The notes below the pieces were generated by a model that saw nothing but the letters and a program-made list of their open reading frames with translations, had not been told where the DNA came from and searched no databases. Below are positions 52,397 to 61,512 of a DNA stretch of 64,000 nucleotides, piece by piece; position 1 is the first letter of the stretch; every line of letters begins with the position of its first letter. Source of the stretch: an uncultured Campylobacter sp. (GTDB lineage Bacteria; Campylobacterota; Campylobacteria; Campylobacterales; Campylobacteraceae); assembly GCF_963518785.1 (NCBI RefSeq), contig NZ_CAUQKJ010000001.1:1-64000 (forward strand), read 5' to 3'. Both the position numbers and the translations under genes were made by a program.

Positions 52397-53522
52397 AATG
52401 TTTAAGGATATCATGGGAGATAGAGTTAATACTATAAAATGTGCAATTGATGGTTTTGATAAAACTGGAAGTATAGGCGTCGGATATTATGATTATGGTT
52501 TTGATAGCCTTTCCAATGGTGGAGACGATAAAGGTTTATATTATTTTGCACAAGTTATGCATAAAATATTTGATTGGAATGCGGAACAAGTAATTATCGC
52601 TTTTCATATTTTGTTTGTGGGTTTTGGTTTTATATTTTTTTGCATAGGCTGGATGTTGATCCTAAAAAATAAATTAAGTAAAATTATTTCTATTGTAGCA
52701 ACTTCTATTCTTACTGTATGCGTTTATAAAATAGGTGATGTATATGTAATGTTTTACTTTATGTCATCTTTTATACCGATATTTTTATATCTAGCCAACA
52801 ACAATAATAGCATGATTTTTTTTATTTTTAGCCTATCTATTTTTTCCACGATATCACACTTAATACGATCATATTCTTTTATTCCGACTATACTTTTTGT
52901 AATTATTTATTTACTTATAAATCTAAAAAATAATAAAAAATATTCTTATATATTTATATTGGTTGCTACGTTATTTATTTCTAATGTGATTTATAAAGAG
53001 TATGAGAAAAATATTAATAATAATTTATTGCAGTTAAACCATAATGCCAATTTAAATACTAAACATGTTTTTTGGCATTCTGTATATATTGGTTTTGGAT
53101 ATGTGGATAATGAATATATACCACATTATAGCGATGAAGTGGCTATGCAAAAGGTTAATTCTATTGATGCGAATATAAAACCTTTGTCAAAGGCGTATGA
53201 AGATATTTTAAGAAAAGAGGTGTTTAAATTTATAAAAGAGCACAAAATAATTACTATACAAAATTTTGGAGCAAAATTTGGAGTTATATTTTTATATTTT
53301 TTGATTTTTTCAAATATCGGATTTTATTGTTTTTGTGCCTCGCTAAATAAAAAGAAGAAAGAATTTCTTATTCCGTGTTTATGCGCGTTATGCTTTAATT
53401 CTATTTTTGGATTTTTGGTCATACCTTCTATAAATTATCTAATAGGATTTATATCATTTAGTGTAATTTTTGCAATCTATTATATAGATAATTATATCAA
53501 TGAGAGGAGATTTTTAAAATGA
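52377..53522 (+). CDS. Polytopic membrane protein, possible GT-C glycosyltransferase
   Basis: This is a membrane protein of about 380 residues with eight or more hydrophobic segments and a large loop (about residues 230-290) containing HVFWHSVYIGFGYVDNEYIPHYSD. A similar tryptophan-histidine-rich loop occurs in uncharacterised proteins of other polysaccharide loci. With a GtrB/GtrA pair upstream it could be the GT-C transferase that moves the lipid-linked sugar to the polymer, as Gtr-type serotype enzymes do. That is inference only. The start could be the ATG at 52398 instead, which has GAGG upstream. Strongly AT-rich. Confidence 0.62.
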   Translation: MKRGLVEMFKDIMGDRVNTIKCAIDGFDKTGSIGVGYYDYGFDSLSNGGDDKGLYYFAQVMHKIFDWNAEQVIIAFHILFVGFGFIFFCIGWMLILKNKLSKIISIVATSILTVCVYKIGDVYVMFYFMSSFIPIFLYLANNNNSMIFFIFSLSIFSTISHLIRSYSFIPTILFVIIYLLINLKNNKKYSYIFILVATLFISNVIYKEYEKNINNNLLQLNHNANLNTKHVFWHSVYIGFGYVDNEYIPHYSDEVAMQKVNSIDANIKPLSKAYEDILRKEVFKFIKEHKIITIQNFGAKFGVIFLYFLIFSNIGFYCFCASLNKKKKEFLIPCLCALCFNSIFGFLVIPSINYLIGFISFSVIFAIYYIDNYINERRFLK

Positions 53523-55648
53523 TACAAGCAATAGTTAAAAAAGGTAAAGTTTTAGCAGAGCAGATCCCTGCCCCAAGCGTTTCAAAGGGATGCGTTCTTA
53601 TAAAAGTAGTAAATAGCTGTATATCGGCGGGCACCGAGATAAGCGGCGTATTAAATAGCGGTAAAAGCCTGATCAGAAGAGCTTTGGAGCAGCCTGAGAA
53701 CGTAAAAAAAGTCATCAATATGGTGAAATCCGACGGCATAGCCAGCGTCTATGCGAAGGTAAAGGGCAAGCTTGATAGCGGAAACCCGACCGGCTATTCG
53801 CTTAGCGGCGTCGTCATAGCGGTCGGAGAGGGCGTTTCAAATTTGGAAATCGGAGAGCGCGTTGCCGCAGCCGGCGCAGGGCTTGCGAATCACGCAGAAT
53901 ACGTAGACGTGCCTAAAAATTTAGTTATGAAAATGCCGCAGGATATGGACTTTGAGCGAGCTTGCACCGTGACGCTCGGCGGCATAGCGATGCAGGGCGT
54001 TAGGCGGATCGATCTAAGGCTTGGCGAGACCTGCGTAGTGGTGGGGGCTGGGATTTTAGGGCTTCTTGCGGTGCAGATGCTTAAAATTTCAGGCGTTAGG
54101 GTTGCGGTTAGCGATTTTGACGATAGGCGCTTACAGATAGCAAAGGAATACGGCGCCGAGCTCGTTATAAACCCGTCAAAAGACGATTTGTTAGACGTCG
54201 TTTCATCTTGGAGCGGCGGATACGGCGCCGATGGCGTGCTATTTACCGCCGCTACGAACAGTAGCGAGCCGCTATCTCAAAGCTTTCAGATGTGCAAGAA
54301 AAAGGGCAGAGTGGTGCTCGTAGGCGTTGCCGGCATGCAGATCAATAGAGAGGATATGTATAAAAAGGAGCTCGATTTTCTCATCTCCACCTCTTATGGT
54401 CCTGGTCGCTACGACAAGAGCTACGAAGAGCAGGGACTTGATTATCCGTTTAGCTACGTCAGATGGACTGAAAATCGAAATATGAGCGAGTATCTAAGGC
54501 TGGTAAATGAAAATTTGATAAAGCTGGATAAGCTCATAGACGCAAAATATCCTATCGAGCAGGTAAAGGAGGCATTTGAGTCGCTGCAGACTTCGCAGAA
54601 TAAGCCGCTTATGGTTTTGCTTGACTACGGCGAGGCAAATTTAACCGAGCTTGATAACTATCTAAATCACGATAAAAAAATCATTATAAATTCTATACCC
54701 GTAAACAGAGATGTGATAAACGTCGCATTCGTAGGCGTCGGTGGATTTGCTACCGGTATGCACCTGCCTAATATCTCAAAGCTTACGGATAAGTATAAAA
54801 TTTACGCGATAATGAACCGAAGCGGACATAAGGCAAAGGCGGTGGCACAGCAATACGGAGCGAACTACGCTACTTCAAATTTAGACGATATTTTAAATGA
54901 TAAAAATGTCGATCTGGTGATCATCTCCACAAGACACGATAGCCATGCGGAGCTTACCTTAAAGGCGCTTGAGGCAGGCAAAAACGTATTTGTAGAAAAG
55001 CCGCTTGCGACAAACAAAGAGGAGCTTGAAAAGATAAAGAAATTTTACGAGGGGGGAGGCGATAAGCCCCTTTTATTCGTGGGATTTAACAGGCGATTTA
55101 GCGCTTACGCGCAGGAGATAAAAAAGCATACGAGCGATAGAATAAATCCGATGATAATCAGATATAGGATGAATGCGGGCTACATACCGATGGATCACTG
55201 GGTGCATGAAAACGGTGGCAGGATGGTAGGCGAAGCGTGCCACATAATAGATCTGATGACGGCGCTAACGGGAAGCGAGATACAGAGCGTATTTTCGCAG
55301 TCCATCACGCCGAGTAATGAAAAATATAGCGCCGAGGATAATAAATCTATCGTCTTAAAATACAAAGATGGCTCGGTGGCAAATATCGAGTATTTCGCAA
55401 ATGGCAGCAAGGAGCTAAGCAAGGAATTTATGGAGATCCACTTCGACGGCAAGAGCATCGTTTTAGACGATTATAAAAGCCTAAAAGGATATGGAGTGGG
55501 GGTGAAAGAAATTTCAACGAACGTAAGCCAAAAGGGACAGCCAGAAGAGCTCGAGGCACTATTTGAGGCTCTAAAAGGAAGCAAAAAAGGCTGGCCGATA
55601 GAGCTTTGGGATATGGTGCAGACGACGGAGATTTCGTTTTTAATATGA
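53519..55648 (+). CDS. Bi-domain oxidoreductase: Zn-type alcohol dehydrogenase fused to Gfo/Idh/MocA
   Basis: Residues about 1-375 are a medium-chain dehydrogenase with the NAD-binding VVVGAGILGLLAVQMLK. Residues about 395-709 are a Gfo/Idh/MocA enzyme with NVAFVGVGGFATGMHLPNI and the sugar-site motif EKPLATNKEEL. Fusions of this kind occur in surface-polysaccharide loci, often together with a heparinase II/III protein, as here (61509-63593), and are presumed to act on nucleotide-sugars or uronic acid residues; the reaction is not settled. Composition is like the core genome, in contrast to the AT-rich genes on both sides. It overlaps both neighbours by 4 bp. Confidence 0.88.
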   Translation: MIQAIVKKGKVLAEQIPAPSVSKGCVLIKVVNSCISAGTEISGVLNSGKSLIRRALEQPENVKKVINMVKSDGIASVYAKVKGKLDSGNPTGYSLSGVVIAVGEGVSNLEIGERVAAAGAGLANHAEYVDVPKNLVMKMPQDMDFERACTVTLGGIAMQGVRRIDLRLGETCVVVGAGILGLLAVQMLKISGVRVAVSDFDDRRLQIAKEYGAELVINPSKDDLLDVVSSWSGGYGADGVLFTAATNSSEPLSQSFQMCKKKGRVVLVGVAGMQINREDMYKKELDFLISTSYGPGRYDKSYEEQGLDYPFSYVRWTENRNMSEYLRLVNENLIKLDKLIDAKYPIEQVKEAFESLQTSQNKPLMVLLDYGEANLTELDNYLNHDKKIIINSIPVNRDVINVAFVGVGGFATGMHLPNISKLTDKYKIYAIMNRSGHKAKAVAQQYGANYATSNLDDILNDKNVDLVIISTRHDSHAELTLKALEAGKNVFVEKPLATNKEELEKIKKFYEGGGDKPLLFVGFNRRFSAYAQEIKKHTSDRINPMIIRYRMNAGYIPMDHWVHENGGRMVGEACHIIDLMTALTGSEIQSVFSQSITPSNEKYSAEDNKSIVLKYKDGSVANIEYFANGSKELSKEFMEIHFDGKSIVLDDYKSLKGYGVGVKEISTNVSQKGQPEELEALFEALKGSKKGWPIELWDMVQTTEISFLI

Positions 55649-57006
55649 TTGGTAGTATAAAAAAAATTATTAAATCAAACTATATTTTAGAGGCATTTGC
55701 AAGAAGGCTTTATGCCATTATACCCTATAGGATTAGAAAGTTAAATAGAGAATTTTATAACTTTTATAATCTACTATTGAATAACGAAATAGAGAATATC
55801 AAGTATATGGAAAAATACCAGTTTGAATCATTAAAACATATTGTTGATATCGCATACTATAAAACAACATTCTATAAAGAAAAATATGATTCTGCTGGCT
55901 TTCATCCTTCTATGTTAAATGACATCTCTGATTTAAAGAAAATACCGATATTAACAAAAGATGAAATAAGAAATAATTCTAAAAAGATGGTACGTAGCGA
56001 TGTTTCTATACCGCATTTAAAAAAAGCATATACGAGTGGAACAACTGGAAAAACATTAGAGATATATGAGGATGATAAAACTAGACTACGAGAATTAGCA
56101 TCTATCTTTTATCAATGGAAAAGAATTGGCTATGTTCCTGGCGATGGCAGGATTGAATTTAGAGGTTTTGTAGATGACAATAAAGATTTTATTTTTCTAC
56201 CAGACGAAAGAGTTTTAAGAATTAATATTATAAAAATGGATATCCATAATATAAATACTATTATAAAACGTATCTTAAAAATAGGATATAATTTTGTTCA
56301 TGGGTATCCATCGGCGATAGTTAAATTTGCAAGATTATTAAAAGAATCAGAAATACACTATCAGCCGAAAGGAATAATGCTAGCATCAGAGGTACTATAT
56401 GATTGGCAAATGAGTATTATAGATGAAGTTTTTCATTGTCAGAAAATTTCGCATTATGGTCAGACTGAAAAAGTGGCGTTAGGCGCATGGAAGAATGATA
56501 GATTATATCATTTTATACCTACATATGGCATATTTGAAACAGACTGTGAAAATAAAATTATTGCAACAGGTTTTATAAATGAGGTTATGCCAATTATAAG
56601 ATACCAAATGTCAGATGTGGCTGAAGGTATTTTGAGTGGTTCAAACGATGCTCTATATCCAGTTATTAAGGATATAATCGGCAGACAGGAGGATTATACT
56701 TATAATGAAAATGGGGATTTGATTCCGCCCGCGGTCGTTACATTTCCATTTAAGCATTTATTTTACATTAATGCTGCCAAAATTATTCAATATGAGTTAA
56801 AATTATTTGATTTAGTTCTTGAGGTAAAAGATCAAAATGTATTGTTAGATAAACTTTTCAAGGAAGAGGTAGACACGCTTGTCGCGGATCTAAAGAAAAT
56901 ATATGGGCAAAGCATAGATATAAATATAAAATATGTAGACCAAATTGATTTTACATCAAATGGTAAGTTTAGATGGATAGAAAATAGGATAAAAAATTAT
57001 GAATAG
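55645..57006 (+). CDS. CapK/PaaK-like adenylate-forming enzyme
   Basis: I start it at the ATG at 55645 (MIGSIKKII), which overlaps the upstream stop. The protein of about 453 residues has the ANL-type motif AYTSGTTGKTLEIYEDD and SHYGQTEKVALG, as in phenylacetate-CoA ligases and the CapK proteins of capsule loci. It would activate an acid as its adenylate or CoA ester, perhaps to decorate the polymer; the FemAB-like acyltransferase downstream could use or accompany such a product. This link is inference. AT-rich. Confidence 0.85.
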   Translation: MIGSIKKIIKSNYILEAFARRLYAIIPYRIRKLNREFYNFYNLLLNNEIENIKYMEKYQFESLKHIVDIAYYKTTFYKEKYDSAGFHPSMLNDISDLKKIPILTKDEIRNNSKKMVRSDVSIPHLKKAYTSGTTGKTLEIYEDDKTRLRELASIFYQWKRIGYVPGDGRIEFRGFVDDNKDFIFLPDERVLRINIIKMDIHNINTIIKRILKIGYNFVHGYPSAIVKFARLLKESEIHYQPKGIMLASEVLYDWQMSIIDEVFHCQKISHYGQTEKVALGAWKNDRLYHFIPTYGIFETDCENKIIATGFINEVMPIIRYQMSDVAEGILSGSNDALYPVIKDIIGRQEDYTYNENGDLIPPAVVTFPFKHLFYINAAKIIQYELKLFDLVLEVKDQNVLLDKLFKEEVDTLVADLKKIYGQSIDINIKYVDQIDFTSNGKFRWIENRIKNYE

Positions 57007-57952
57007 CAAGATTTTGCATATAGGACCTATGCCGCCTCCACTTGGAGGAATATCCGTTTATTTATATAGATTATCAAGGTCTAACAATGATAGTTCTGTG
57101 GGCTTTGTTAACGAAAATAATCTTAATGGGATCGGTTTTATTAAATTAATTTTTCTAAACAGTGATAAAACTTTTATTTATCACTCTCCATCAATGATGA
57201 AAAGAATTGCATTGCTTTTTTCAAAAATATTTAGAGGAAATAAATATATTATAGTTTCTCATGGAGAAGGCTTGCAAAATAGCTATAAAAATAGTAATTT
57301 TATAATGAAATTCTTATTAAAAATCACTATTTTTAAATCAGAATATATACAAGTAGTAGGTTCTCATCTTGTAAAATTTTTACTTAATTTGGGGCTAGAG
57401 AATGATAAAATCATAGTAAAAAATGCTTTTTTACCGCCCGTATTATGCGATGAAGAAAGCATATTAAAAACCTACCCGCCAGAAATTTTTGATTTTATAT
57501 CAAAAAAAGATAAGTTATTGGTAGCAAATGCGTCTAGTTTGGTTTTTTATAAAAATACCGATTTATACGGACTTGATATATGTATAGAACTTACGGCTAA
57601 GCTAAAAAATATCTATCCAAATTTGGGATTTATTTTTGCGCTAGCAAACGAAAAGGTTAATACAGAGTATATAGATAAAATGCGCTTACGAATAAAAGAG
57701 TTAAATTTAGAGGAAAATTTTTATTTTTTGACTGGGCAAAAAGAGCTTTGGCCTATATTTAAAAAGGCTAGTCTAATGATAAGACCTACGAATACCGATG
57801 GCGACGCCCTTAGTATTAGAGAGGCTTTATATTTTAAATGTCCTGCGATAGCAAGCGATGTATGCGATAGACCGACAGGAACGATTTTGTTTAAGAATAG
57901 AAATTTGGATGATCTATATGATAAAACAAAAAGGGTTTTAGATGCAATGTAA
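56999..57952 (+). CDS. GT4-family glycosyltransferase
   Basis: The 317-residue GT-B protein opens with ILHIGPMPPPLGGISVYLYRL, the glycine-rich loop of GT4 enzymes, and near the end has the donor-site region MIRPTNTDGDALSIREALYFKCPAIASDV, which contains the family E-x7-E-like element. It would transfer a sugar to the growing repeat unit on the cytoplasmic side. It overlaps the upstream gene by 8 bp. AT-rich. Confidence 0.83.
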   Translation: MNSKILHIGPMPPPLGGISVYLYRLSRSNNDSSVGFVNENNLNGIGFIKLIFLNSDKTFIYHSPSMMKRIALLFSKIFRGNKYIIVSHGEGLQNSYKNSNFIMKFLLKITIFKSEYIQVVGSHLVKFLLNLGLENDKIIVKNAFLPPVLCDEESILKTYPPEIFDFISKKDKLLVANASSLVFYKNTDLYGLDICIELTAKLKNIYPNLGFIFALANEKVNTEYIDKMRLRIKELNLEENFYFLTGQKELWPIFKKASLMIRPTNTDGDALSIREALYFKCPAIASDVCDRPTGTILFKNRNLDDLYDKTKRVLDAM

Positions 57953-58035
57953 ATTTTATAAGGACTTGGTTATTGATTAATAGTTACTTATTTAAAATAT
58001 TAATTTTATTATATAAGGATGGATAAATAAATATC

Positions 58036-59136
58036 ATGATTGATAAAGCAAAATGGTTTCTAGATAAAATTTGCCCTATCATATTGGGGATAGATGATAT
58101 TACAAATTCAATATGCCATTCGCGTTTCCTAAGAGAACAGTGTGATTGCGGTTATCTTGGGCTAAATAATAATGGCATATATGATTATTTTATGAATTAT
58201 CTATTAAAAAAATACCCAGAAATTAGAGCTACATATTTTTTAGTTATGGGGCCCAGCTCGGCATATCTTGATGGCGCCAAAACCGATACTATATATAAAA
58301 ATGATGGCTTTTTAAGATTATTACAAACTATTCTCGATAGGTCTGATGAGATAGCATACCATGGACATAATCATGGATATTCCAATGCTACATTGATGGA
58401 TAGAAAATGGTGCAGAGAATTTGAACAGTATTCTCCGAGCGAATATTTTAATATTATAAAAAACGATTTAGATCTTTTCAAAAAGACATTTGGCTACCAA
58501 ATTTTAGGAGGGAGAACTCCGTGCTATAGTTTTAGAGAGGATTTAATTGAGGGGTTAATTGACTTAAAATTTCGCTGGTGGTCCTTTGATTTTGAGCCTT
58601 TTAAGAATAATATTTCTTTAAAGTATGGCGATGATAAAATTATAGCAATGCCATCAAATATAAGTGGCGATGCCTTTGTATATGGAAGAAATGCAATAAA
58701 AAGTAAAATTAAGCACTTGCTAAATATCGTCAAGATAGAAAAAATGATGAAAAGTGGATATGTAATTAGTATCGCGGAGCATTTTATGAATGCCAGACCA
58801 GATGGCAAGAGGCAGACACCGAATGTATATGATGATATAAATTCTTTAGATTTTATTTTTGGATATCTAAGAAACAAAGATGTTTGGTACGCTACTTTTA
58901 GCGAATGCGCGAACTATTATGAAAGCTATAACAATACCGATATTCTAGATATGGGAGATGGAGTGTTTGAAATAAAATATAAAGGTAATTGGAAAATGTT
59001 TCTAACATTTATCTCGGATCATAGGTATTTACAAAATATACAGACTAAAGAAATTTACGAAGGTTTTATGAAAAGTGGTAGATGGCTTTTTAATGATTTA
59101 AAAATAGGAAAGTATAAAATATATAAGGAAAGCTAA
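58036..59136 (+). CDS. Polysaccharide deacetylase-like (NodB-type) protein
   Basis: The 366-residue protein has the NodB pattern: the first aspartates in LGIDDI, the metal histidines in YHGHNHGYS, and GGRTPCYSF, the arginine motif. These enzymes remove acetyl groups from N-acetyl sugars, or cleave related amides. With UDP-ManNAc/GlcNAc-derived sugars in the locus, a deacetylated amino sugar is plausible. There is no signal peptide, so it may act in the cytosol. It follows an 83-bp spacer with AAGGATGG before the ATG. AT-rich. Confidence 0.82.
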   Translation: MIDKAKWFLDKICPIILGIDDITNSICHSRFLREQCDCGYLGLNNNGIYDYFMNYLLKKYPEIRATYFLVMGPSSAYLDGAKTDTIYKNDGFLRLLQTILDRSDEIAYHGHNHGYSNATLMDRKWCREFEQYSPSEYFNIIKNDLDLFKKTFGYQILGGRTPCYSFREDLIEGLIDLKFRWWSFDFEPFKNNISLKYGDDKIIAMPSNISGDAFVYGRNAIKSKIKHLLNIVKIEKMMKSGYVISIAEHFMNARPDGKRQTPNVYDDINSLDFIFGYLRNKDVWYATFSECANYYESYNNTDILDMGDGVFEIKYKGNWKMFLTFISDHRYLQNIQTKEIYEGFMKSGRWLFNDLKIGKYKIYKES

Positions 59137-60117
59137 ATGATAAGAATTCTGAAGGAATATAATAATAAAGATTTAAATTTTTTTTCTAGTAAAGAGTATT
59201 TGTCCGCTCAGTCAAATGACTATGGATGGCTTGTGGATGATAATTTTATTTTACCGTATTTTGTTTGCAAAAAGTTATTTTTTAGATATATGATTTTTCC
59301 CTCCGAGACAATATATATAAATAATAACGTCTTGCTTAGCGATGAAAAAAAATTTTTAAATGAAGTTATAGAAAAAATAATAAAAGAATTAAAATATGTT
59401 GATTTTATATTAAGAGCACCCAGCAATGTTGTTTTTAATGCAGTTCCGGATGGTGCTATATACTGTAAATTTGGCTCTTTGCCAGTAAATTTACTTCAGG
59501 ACAAAAATGTCCTTTTTAGAAACATACATCAAAAACATAGAAGTGCCATAAGCAAAGCTCAAAGAGACGGCGTACAAATCAATAAAGGCATCCAACACAA
59601 AAAAGATGTTTTAAATATGATAGACTGTACTATGTTAAGGCGTGGTTTTGAACCTGCGTCAGAAAGTATAGACAATGAACTAAGAGGGGTGGGTGGTAAT
59701 TTGGAATTTTATGTATCAGAATATGGTGGAGCAATCCAAGGTGGTTCTATTATTGGATTGGATAATAAAAAAGCATATTATTTGTATGGAGGTAGTATTG
59801 AAAGACCCCATCAGGGAGCTTTAACTTTAATGCATTGGCAAATTATCAATGATATGAAAGCAAAAGGCCTTGATGAATATGTCTTTGTAGGGGCTAGAAT
59901 TAATGTAAAAAAAGATAGTCCAATATTTGGAGTACAAAGGTTTAAAGAGAGATTTGGTTCGGTTATGAAAGTGGGCTATATGTGGAAGTTCCCAATTAAG
60001 CCATTTAAATATAAACTATATATTTTGCTCAAATATGTTAATAGTATAATAAGATTTAAAAGATATACAAAAGATTTAATCGAACAAGATAAAAAACATA
60101 ATACAGAGTTTGTATAA
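59137..60117 (+). CDS. FemAB/GNAT-like acyltransferase
   Basis: The 326-residue protein has the FemAB-type (Acetyltransf_6) core: RNIHQKHRSAISKAQRDGVQIN, EYGGAIQGGSIIGLDNKKAYYLYGGS, LMHWQIINDMKAKGLDEYVF and FGVQRFKERFG. Such proteins transfer amino acids or acyl groups and occur in exopolysaccharide loci. It lies directly after the deacetylase, whose free amino group would be a natural acceptor; this is inference. AT-rich. Confidence 0.84.
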   Translation: MIRILKEYNNKDLNFFSSKEYLSAQSNDYGWLVDDNFILPYFVCKKLFFRYMIFPSETIYINNNVLLSDEKKFLNEVIEKIIKELKYVDFILRAPSNVVFNAVPDGAIYCKFGSLPVNLLQDKNVLFRNIHQKHRSAISKAQRDGVQINKGIQHKKDVLNMIDCTMLRRGFEPASESIDNELRGVGGNLEFYVSEYGGAIQGGSIIGLDNKKAYYLYGGSIERPHQGALTLMHWQIINDMKAKGLDEYVFVGARINVKKDSPIFGVQRFKERFGSVMKVGYMWKFPIKPFKYKLYILLKYVNSIIRFKRYTKDLIEQDKKHNTEFV

Positions 60118-60120
60118 AAA

Positions 60121-61512
60121 ATGCTAAATAGATCTTTTAGGACAGTATCAATATATATATTTTTTTTAATCCTTGAAAAAGGAACAAATGTTATATTTTT
60201 CTCATATTTGGCACATTATTTTAGTGTGAGTGAAATGGGAAGATATAATATGTATATAATAGTTTATACCTTTGCGTCCTTTTTCTGCTCGTTAGAGATA
60301 AAATCTGGATACACAAAATACTACTATAAATATGAGGATAAAATAAAACAAGATAGACTTTTTTTTAGTATTATAAATTTTACATTTATACTACATACCG
60401 TACTTGGTCTTGTTTTTATTATCGTATTAAAATATTTTTTAGATCTAGATTTTTTACTATTTTTCGCTTTTATATTGTTATCATTTTTTGATGTTATATT
60501 ATATCTAATGCAATGTAAAAAAAGATTCTTAGAACAAGATTTTCATTATGGCATAATTGTTGCATTAAAAGTTATTTTTACTGTTTTTTACTTTTTCTTA
60601 TTAAAAAGCATTTTTAATAATTCAATAGATTCAAAATATATTATATATTCCATGTTGCTTTCATATACTACAGTATTTATTTTAATTGTTAGACAATGGA
60701 TGTTTTGTATAGATTTTAATATAATTCGAGAGATATCTACTTTTTCATTAAAAATATTGCCTGGAAATCTTTGTGTATATTTAACCTCTTTTGCGCCACA
60801 AATTATCATGGATATTTTTTCATTTAATCAAAATTTGATTGGTACATTTTTTGTCTATCAAAAAATGGCATCAATGTTATTTTTATTATTTGAGCCCTTT
60901 TATTTGTTTTTTTCACAAAAGTTTTTTAAGCATCATGCTGATAATAATTTTTTTATATCTTATCAAAAAATGTTTTTTATAATAATATCATTATTTGGTT
61001 TTTTAATGTCCATTTTTATTATATTTTCTGAACAAATTATATCAATATTCGCCGGTGAAAAGTATATAGAATTTAAAAATTCTCTGTTAGCTTTTTTGAT
61101 TAGCGGGTATTTTTATATTATTTCCAGAATATTGGCTTTAAATATAAATATTTCTAGCAAAAATCAGTATTGCTCTTATATAGAAATTTCTGTATGTATA
61201 CTTTCCGTCGTTACATTAACTATGAGCTCTTATTTTTCTAATTTTTTAATACTTGTTTATTCTGTTGCATTCATTTCATTCATAAATTTTTTATCTTTTC
61301 TAATTGTTGCAAAAATGATAAAACCAAAATTTTTTATAAGCTACTTGTATTTTTCTGTTCAACTCATTATCCCATGCATAATCTTTTTTTTCAAAAGTTT
61401 TTATGATTTTAGCATGATAGATAAAATTTTTATATCTTTGTTATTGTCTATATTATATATGTTTAGGTTATCTTTTGTACTTAAAAAATCATTTGTCGGT
61501 ATAGTAAAATGA
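60121..61512 (+). CDS. Wzx-type polysaccharide flippase
   Basis: This very AT-rich gene encodes a 463-residue protein with about twelve to fourteen hydrophobic helices and the N-terminal plan of MOP-superfamily O-antigen flippases (SIYIFFLILEKGTNVIFFSYLAHYFSVSEMGRYNMY). It would move lipid-linked repeat units across the inner membrane. No Wzy polymerase is recognised in the window. It overlaps the heparinase gene by 4 bp. Confidence 0.85.
   Translation: MLNRSFRTVSIYIFFLILEKGTNVIFFSYLAHYFSVSEMGRYNMYIIVYTFASFFCSLEIKSGYTKYYYKYEDKIKQDRLFFSIINFTFILHTVLGLVFIIVLKYFLDLDFLLFFAFILLSFFDVILYLMQCKKRFLEQDFHYGIIVALKVIFTVFYFFLLKSIFNNSIDSKYIIYSMLLSYTTVFILIVRQWMFCIDFNIIREISTFSLKILPGNLCVYLTSFAPQIIMDIFSFNQNLIGTFFVYQKMASMLFLLFEPFYLFFSQKFFKHHADNNFFISYQKMFFIIISLFGFLMSIFIIFSEQIISIFAGEKYIEFKNSLLAFLISGYFYIISRILALNINISSKNQYCSYIEISVCILSVVTLTMSSYFSNFLILVYSVAFISFINFLSFLIVAKMIKPKFFISYLYFSVQLIIPCIIFFFKSFYDFSMIDKIFISLLLSILYMFRLSFVLKKSFVGIVK

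Noticed and set aside
55052..55058. G6 run in the bi-domain oxidoreductase gene as a second switch
   Set aside because: It is shorter than the lengths known to slip at appreciable rates.
60150..60172. TA repeat and T8 run near the start of the flippase gene as a phase-variation switch
   Set aside because: Runs of this size are expected by chance in such AT-rich DNA. Campylobacter phase variation mostly uses poly-G, so the G9 tract at 51130 is the better candidate.
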